From Ctena decussata (Eukaryota > Mollusca > Bivalvia > Lucinida > Lucinidae): a DNA stretch of 64,000 nucleotides. Positions within the stretch are counted from its first letter, which is position 1, and every line of letters starts with the position of its first letter. The stretch lies in contig OZ022514.1 of the NCBI GenBank assembly GCA_963989385.1, forward strand, positions 24,779,222 through 24,843,221, given 5' to 3'. Both the position numbers and the translations under genes were made by a program. A model generated the notes under the pieces. It was not told where the DNA came from. It saw only the letters and a program-made list of their open reading frames with translations, and ran no database searches. This document shows, one piece after another, positions 57,801-64,000 of the stretch.

Positions 57801-60800
57801 TCAGAAAACTAATGTCATCGTTAGTTAACGTTTCGTTAAAATTTCTGATGTTGAAATTCAAATACCCTAATATTTTTGTTGAAAAAAATGGGAGAAGCTT
57901 TTGCAGTGCTCGGTGAAGCCTCGTCACTGTTTTGCATGCCAGTGGCTGGACTAAGTTTAAATATATAAGCATACAAAATTTGAACCATATTTACCACGGT
58001 GTTCAAGAGTTATGAGCATTTTCAGTAGTTGGCCGTAAATTTTCAACTTGTGCTCGGCAAAGCCTCGTCCATCGAATAAGGTTGTTATGGGGGCGAGTCG
58101 TTAGACAATGTTGACATGTATAAGTATGCAAAATTTTGTCAAAATATCCCATGCGGTTCAAGAGTTATAAGCGTCTTCGCTAACTGATTACGGTTTTCGC
58201 TAACTGATAACGGACGGACGGACGGACGGACGAACACAGTGATTATAGTGCAAACCTGCGGGTTGTGCAATAAGAAGTTCTGCATACCAGTGGCTGGGCA
58301 ATGTTAAATTACATAAGTATACAAAAATTGAAGCAAATGTACCAAGCGGTCCAATCTCAAATACCCTAATATTGTTGTTGAAAAAAATGTGAGAAGCTTT
58401 TGCACTGCAAAAGATTCTCGTATATTTCAACAAAAAAATATCAGAAAACTAATGTAATCGTTAGTTAACGTTTCGTTAAAATTTCTGATGTTGAAATCTG
58501 TAATACCCTAATATTTTTATTGAAAAAAATGTGAGAAGCTTTTGCGCTTCTTATATTTTCCAACAAAAAATATCAGAAAACTAATGTAATCGTTAGTTAA
58601 CGTTTCGTTAAAATTTCTGATGTTGAAATCTGTAATACCCTGATATTTTTGTTGAAAAAAAATGTGAGAAGCTTTTGCGCTTCTCATATTTTTAAACAAA
58701 AAATACCAGAAAACTAATGTCATCGTTAGTTAACGTTTCGTTAAAATTTCTGATGTTGAAATCTGTAATACCCTAATATTTTTGTTGAAAAAAATGTGAG
58801 AAGCTTTTGCACAAAAAATATCAGAAAACTAATGTCATCGTTAGTTAACGTTTCGTTAAAATTTCTGATGTTGAAATTCAAATACCCTAATATTTTTGTT
58901 GAAAAAAATGGGAGAAGCTTTTGCAGTGCTCGGTTAAACCTCGTCACAGTTTTGCATGCCAGTGGCTGGACTAAGTTTAAATATATAAGCATACAAAATT
59001 TGAACCATATTTACCACGGTGTTCAAGAGTTATGAGCATTTTCAGTAGTTGGCCGTAAATTTTCAACTTGTGCTCGGCAAAGCCTCGTCCATCGAATAAG
59101 GTTGTTATGGGGGCGAGTCGTTAGACAATGTTGACATGTATAAGTATGCAAAATTTTGTCAAAATATCCCATGTGGTTCAAGAGTTATAAGCGTCTTCGC
59201 TAACTGATTACGGTTTTCGCTAACTGATAACGGACGGACGGACGGACGGACGAACACAGTGATTATAGTGCAAACCTGCGGGTTGTGCAATAAGAAGTTC
59301 TGCATACCAGTGGCTGGGCAATGTTAAATTACATAAGTATACAAAAATTGAAGCAAATGTACCAAGCGGTCCAATCTCAAATACCCTAATATTGTTGTTG
59401 AAAAAAATGTGAGAAGCTTTTGCACTGCAAAAGATTCTCGTATATTTCAACAAAAAAATATCAGAAAACTAATGTAATCGTTAGTTAACGTTTCGTTAAA
59501 ATTTCTGATGTTGAAATCTGTAATACCCTAATATTTCTATTGAAAAAAATGTGAGAAGCTTTTGCGCTTCTTATATTTTCCAACAAAAAATATCAGAAAA
59601 CTAATGTAATCGTTAGTTAACGTTTCGTTAAAATTTCTGATGTTGAAATCTGTAATACCCTTATATTTTTGTTGAAAAAAAATGTGAGAAGCTTTTGCGC
59701 TTCTCATATTTTTAAACAAAAAATACCAGAAAACTAATGTCATCGTTAGTTAACGTTTCGTTAAAATTTCTGATGTTGAAATCTGTAATACCCTAATATT
59801 TTTGTTGAAAAAAAATGTGAGAAGCTTTTGCACAAAAAATATCAGAAAACTAATGTCATCGTTAGTTAACGTTTCGTTAAAATTTCTGATGTTGAAATTC
59901 AAATACCCTAATATTTTTGTTGAAAAAAATGGGAGAAGCTTTTGCAGTGCTCGGTGAAGCCTCGTCACTGTTTTGCATGCCAGTGGCTGGACTAAGTTTA
60001 AATATATAAGCATACAAAATTTGAACCATATTTACCACGGTGTTCAAGAGTTATGAGCATTTTCAGTAGTTGGCCGTAAATTTTCAACTTGTGCTCGGCA
60101 AAGCCTCGTCCATCGAATAAGGTTGTTATGGGGGCGAGTCGTTAGACAATGTTGACATGTATAAGTATGCAAAATTTTGTCAAAATATCCCATGCGGTTC
60201 AAGAGTTATAAGCGTCTTCGCTAACTGATTACGGTTTTCGCTAACTGATAACGGACGGACGGACGGACGGACGAACACAGTGATTATAGTGCAAACCTGC
60301 GGGTTGTGCAATAAGAAGTTCTGCATACCAGTGGCTGGGCAATGTTAAATTACATAAGTATACAAAAATTGAAGCAAATGTACCAAGCGGTCCAATCTCA
60401 AATACCCTAATATTGTTGTTGAAAAAAATGTGAGAAGCTTTTGCACTGCAAAAGATTCTCGTATATTTCAACAAAAAAATATCAGAAAACTAATGTAATC
60501 GTTAGTTAACGTTTCGTTAAAATTTCTGATGTTGAAATCTGTAATACCCTAATATTTTTATTGAAAAAAATGTGAGAAGCTTTTGCGCTTCTTATATTTT
60601 CCAACAAAAAATATCAGAAAACTAATGTAATCGTTAGTTAACGTTTCGTTAAAATTTCTGATGTTGAAATCTGTAATACCCTGATATTTTTGTTGAAAAA
60701 AAATGTGAGAAGCTTTTGCGCTTCTCATATTTTTAAACAAAAAATACCAGAAAACTAATGTCATCGTTAGTTAACGTTTCGTTAAAATTTCTGATGTTGA

Positions 60801-63800
60801 AATCTGTAATACCCTAATATTTTTGTTGAAAAAAAATGTGAGAAGCTTTTGCACAAAAAATATCAGAAAACTAATGTCATCGTTAGTTAACGTTTCGTTA
60901 AAATTTCTGATGTTGAAATTCAAATACCCTAATATTTTTGTTGAAAAAAATGGGAGAAGATTTTGCAGTGCTCGGTTAAACCTCGTCACAGTTTTGCATG
61001 CCAGTGGCTGGACTAAGTTTAAATATATAAGCATACAAAATTTGAACCATATTTACCACGGTGTTCAAGAGTTATGAGCAGTTTCAGTAGTTGGCCGTAA
61101 ATTTTCAACTTGTGCTCGGCAAAGCCTCGTCCATCGAATAAGGTTGTTATGGGGGCGAGTCGTTAGACAATGTTGACATGTATAAGTATGCAAAATTTTG
61201 TCAAAATATCCCATGTGGTTCAAGAGTTATAAGCGTCTTCGCTAACTGATTACGGTTTTCGCTAACTGATAACGGACGGACGGACGGACGGACGAACACA
61301 GTGATTATAGTGCAAACCTGCGGGTTGTGCAATAAGAAGTTCTGCATACCAGTGGCTGGGCAATGTTAAATTACATAAGTATACAAAAATTGAAGCAAAT
61401 GTACCAAGCGGTCCAATCTCAAATACCCTAATATTGTTGTTGAAAAAAATGTGAGAAGCTTTTGCACTGCAAAAGATTCTCGTATATTTCAACAAAAAAA
61501 TATCAGAAAACTAATGTAATCGTTAGTTAACGTTTCGTTAAAATTTCTGATGTTGAAATCTGTAATACCCTAATATTTTTATTGAAAAAAATGTGAGAAG
61601 CTTTTGCGCTTCTTATATTTTCCAACAAAAAATATCAGAAAACTAATGTAATCGTTAGTTAACGTTTCGTTAAAATTTCTGATGTTGAAATCTGTAATAC
61701 CCTTATATTTTTGTTGAAAAAAAATGTGAGAAGCTTTTGCGCTTCTCATATTTTTAAACAAAAAATACCAGAAAACTAATGTCATCGTTAGTTAACGTTT
61801 CGTTAAAATTTCTGATGTTGAAATCTGTAATACCCTAATATTTTTGTTGAAAAAAAATGTGAGAAGCTTTTGCACAAAAAATATCAGAAAACTAATGTCA
61901 TCGTTAGTTAACGTTTCGTTAAAATTTCTGATGTTGAAATTCAAATACCCTAATATTTTTGTTGAAAAAAATGGGAGAAGCTTTTGCAGTGCTCGGTGAA
62001 GCCTCGTCACTGTTTTGCATGCCAGTGGCTGGACTAAGTTTAAATATATAAGCATACAAAATTTGAACCATATTTACCACGGTGTTCAAGAGTTATGAGC
62101 ATTTTCAGTAGTTGGCCGTAAATTTTCAACTTGTGCTCGGCAAAGCCTCGTCCATCGAATAAGGTTGTTATGGGGGCGAGTCGTTAGACAATGTTGACAT
62201 GTATAAGTATGCAAAATTTTGTCAAAATATCCCATGCGGTTCAAGAGTTATAAGCGTCTTCGCTAACTGATTACGGTTTTCGCTAACTGATAACGGACGG
62301 ACGGACGGACGGACGAACACAGTGATTATAGTGCAAACCTGCGGGTTGTGCAATAAGAAGTTCTGCATACCAGTGGCTGGGCAATGTTAAATTACATAAG
62401 TATACAAAAATTGAAGCAAATGTACCAAGCGGTCCAATCTCAAATACCCTAATATTGTTGTTGAAAAAAATGTGAGAAGCTTTTGCACTGCAAAAGATTC
62501 TCGTATATTTCAACAAAAAAATATCAGAAAACTAATGTAATCGTTAGTTAACGTTTCGTTAAAATTTCTGATGTTGAAATCTGTAATACCCTAATATTTT
62601 TATTGAAAAAAATGTGAGAAGCTTTTGCGCTTCTTATATTTTCCAACAAAAAATATCAGAAAACTAATGTAATCGTTAGTTAACGTTTCGTTAAAATTTC
62701 TGATGTTGAAATCTGTAATACCCTGATATTTTTGTTGAAAAAAAAATGTGAGAAGCTTTTGCGCTTCTCATATTTTTAAACAAAAAATACCAGAAAACTA
62801 ATGTCATCGTTAGTTAACGTTTCGTTAAAATTTCTGATGTTGAAATCTGTAATACCCTAATATTTTTGTTGAAAAAAAATGTGAGAAGCTTTTGCACAAA
62901 AAAATATCAGAAAACTAATGTCATCGTTAGTTAACGTTTCGTTAAAATTTCTGATGTTGAAATTCAAATACCCTAATTTTTTTGTTGAAAAAATGGGAGA
63001 AGCTTTTGCAGTGCTCGGTTAAGCCTCGTCACTGTTTTGCATGCCAGTGGCTGGACTAAGTTTAAATATATAAGCATACAAAATTTGAACCATATTTACC
63101 ACGGTGTTCAAGAGTTATGAGCATTTTCAGTAGTTGGCCGTAAATTTTCAACTTGTGCTCGGCAAAGCCTCGTCCATCGAATAAGGTTGTTATGGGAGCG
63201 AGTCGTTAGACAATGTTGACATGTATAAGTATGCAAAATTTTGTCAAAATATCCCATGTGGTTCAAGAGTTATAAGCGTCTTCGCTAACTGATTACGGTT
63301 TTCGCTAACTGATAACGGACGGACGGACGGACGAACACAGTGATTATAGTGCAAACCTGCGGGTTGTGCAATAAGAAGTTCTGCATACCAGTGGCTGGGC
63401 AATGTTAAATTACATAAGTATACAAAAATTGAAGCAAATGTACCAAGCGGTCCAATCTCAAATACCCTAATATTGTTGTTGAAAAAAATGTGAGAAGCTT
63501 TTGCACTGCAAAAGATTCTCGTATATTTCAACAAAATAATATCAGAAAACTAATGTAATCGTTAGTTAACGTTTCGTTAAAATTTCTGATGTTGAAATCT
63601 GTAATACCCTGATATTTTTGTTGAAAAAAAATGTGAGAAGCTTTTGCGCTTCTCATATTTTTAAACAAAAAATACCAGAAAACTAATGTCATCGTTAGTT
63701 AACGTTTCGTTAAAATTTCTGATGTTGAAATCTGTAATACCCTAATATTTTTGTTGAAAAAAAATGTGAGAAGCTTTTGCACAAAAAATATCAGAAAACT

Positions 63801-63962
63801 AATGTCATCGTTAGTTAACGTTTCGTTAAAATTTCTGATGTTGAAATTCAAATACCCTAATATTTTTGTTGAAAAAAATGGGAGAAGCTTTTGCAGTGCT
63901 CGGTGAAGCCTCGTCACTGTTTTGCATGCCAGTGGCTGGACTAAGTTTAAATATATAAGCAT
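54899..63962 (+). repeat. higher-order repeat block 2, 9,064 bp (nine monomers)
   Basis: Landmark intervals are 1022, 1020, 1032, 1020, 1021, 1021, 1021, 1022 and 885. The first seven parallel block 1 in length and order, and the marker variants recur 10,088 bp later (expanded GGAC tract near 57179, 'gttaaagtttcg' near 56795). Private changes include 'gagaagatttt' near 60955. It has one monomer fewer than block 1. Confidence 0.8.
63078..63962 (+). repeat. short satellite monomer (885 bp) lacking s1
   Basis: s1 is missing near 63560-63610, as in the other short units. The GGAC tract has one copy fewer, which explains 885 instead of 889 bp. Confidence 0.8.
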
Positions 63963-64000
63963 ACAAAATTTGAACCATATTTACCACGGTGTTCAAGAGT

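Larger units (their letters stand above)
22976..64000 (+). repeat. satellite array, ~1,021-bp monomer, about 41 copies, open at right edge
   Basis: One landmark (the CAT in aagcatac) recurs 41 times, from 23500 to 63962. Intervals are mostly 1020-1023 bp, with a few of 1015 and 1032 and three short ones (889, 889 and 885). All units have the same orientation and differ by few bases. A monomer, for example 22976-23995, has subrepeats s1 (22976-23106), s2 (23107-23240), s3 (23241-23355) and s4 (23356-23433), then B modules B1 (23434-23577), B2 (23578-23790, ending in a GGAC run) and B3 (about 23805-23885), then s5 (about 23885-23995). The s repeats share the core ttaaaatttctgatgttgaa. Short open frames of 60-96 codons occur on both strands of every unit but are by-products of the repetition. 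Confidence 0.97.

Noticed and set aside
22976..64000. About 100 open frames of 60-96 codons on both strands of the satellite
   Set aside because: They recur only because the repeat recurs; they overlap each other on both strands, have no recognisable domain, and change with single-base indels in poly-A runs.
22976..64000. CRISPR-like array of repeats with palindromic parts
   Set aside because: Units are ~1 kb, the intervening sequence is identical rather than unique, and the context is an animal genome.

Overview
The window is eukaryotic, repeat-dominated and gene-poor. Several dispersed repeats have a style I associate with bivalve mollusc genomes: ~145-bp minisatellite units with 'gacctagtgacctag', elements ending in a hairpin plus GAGCTAA, and repeats ending in GGAC runs. 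I infer a bivalve, species not determinable. I found no complete host gene. The only long intact coding region is the ORF2 of a non-LTR retrotransposon (LINE).

Layout. 1-2419: 5' part of a minus-strand LINE (copy 1), cut by the window edge. 2420-2485: tRNA-like SINE-type sequence touching that LINE's 5' end. 2551-2745: a dispersed repeat with an inverted partner at 20637-20828. 3247-3502: palindromes of a GGAAGTCA motif. 3591-3756: exon-like fragment ending in a splice-donor consensus. 5008-7312: mobile repeat holding twelve ~145-bp units rich in nuclear-receptor half-sites. 8300-8432: G-rich tract and CRE/E2F-like sites. 8723-15192: a LINE (copy 2) with intact 1,223-residue ORF2, damaged ORF1, ~1.2-kb 5' UTR and a 14-bp target-site duplication. 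15331-17215: non-coding block with several hairpins, nine exact TGACGTCA palindromes, a CRE-TATA pair and short tandem repeats. 17460-17525: tRNA-Ser-like sequence. 17590-18435: decayed LINE reverse transcriptase. 18881-19700: microsatellites and a second receptor-site-rich minisatellite. 20910-21644: DIRS-type reverse transcriptase fragment with one stop and an altered active site.

From 22976 to the end (41 kb, open at the right edge) lies one satellite array of ~1,021-bp monomers; I count 41 copies of one landmark. Each monomer contains five palindromic 110-134-bp subrepeats, three copies of a second module and a variable (GGAC)n tract. The right part (from ~40.9 kb) alternates strictly between two monomer types (~2.04-kb dimer) and contains a ~10.1-kb higher-order repeat marked by short 889-bp monomers. 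The left part is arranged differently.

The parts do not form a metabolic pathway. They are a record of retrotransposition, minisatellite expansion and satellite homogenisation. The most unusual signals are the CRE/hairpin block, the receptor-site arrays, the satellite's nested organisation, and details of the LINE (ORF1 homopolymer lesions, stem-loops, tRNA-like neighbour, antisense ORF).
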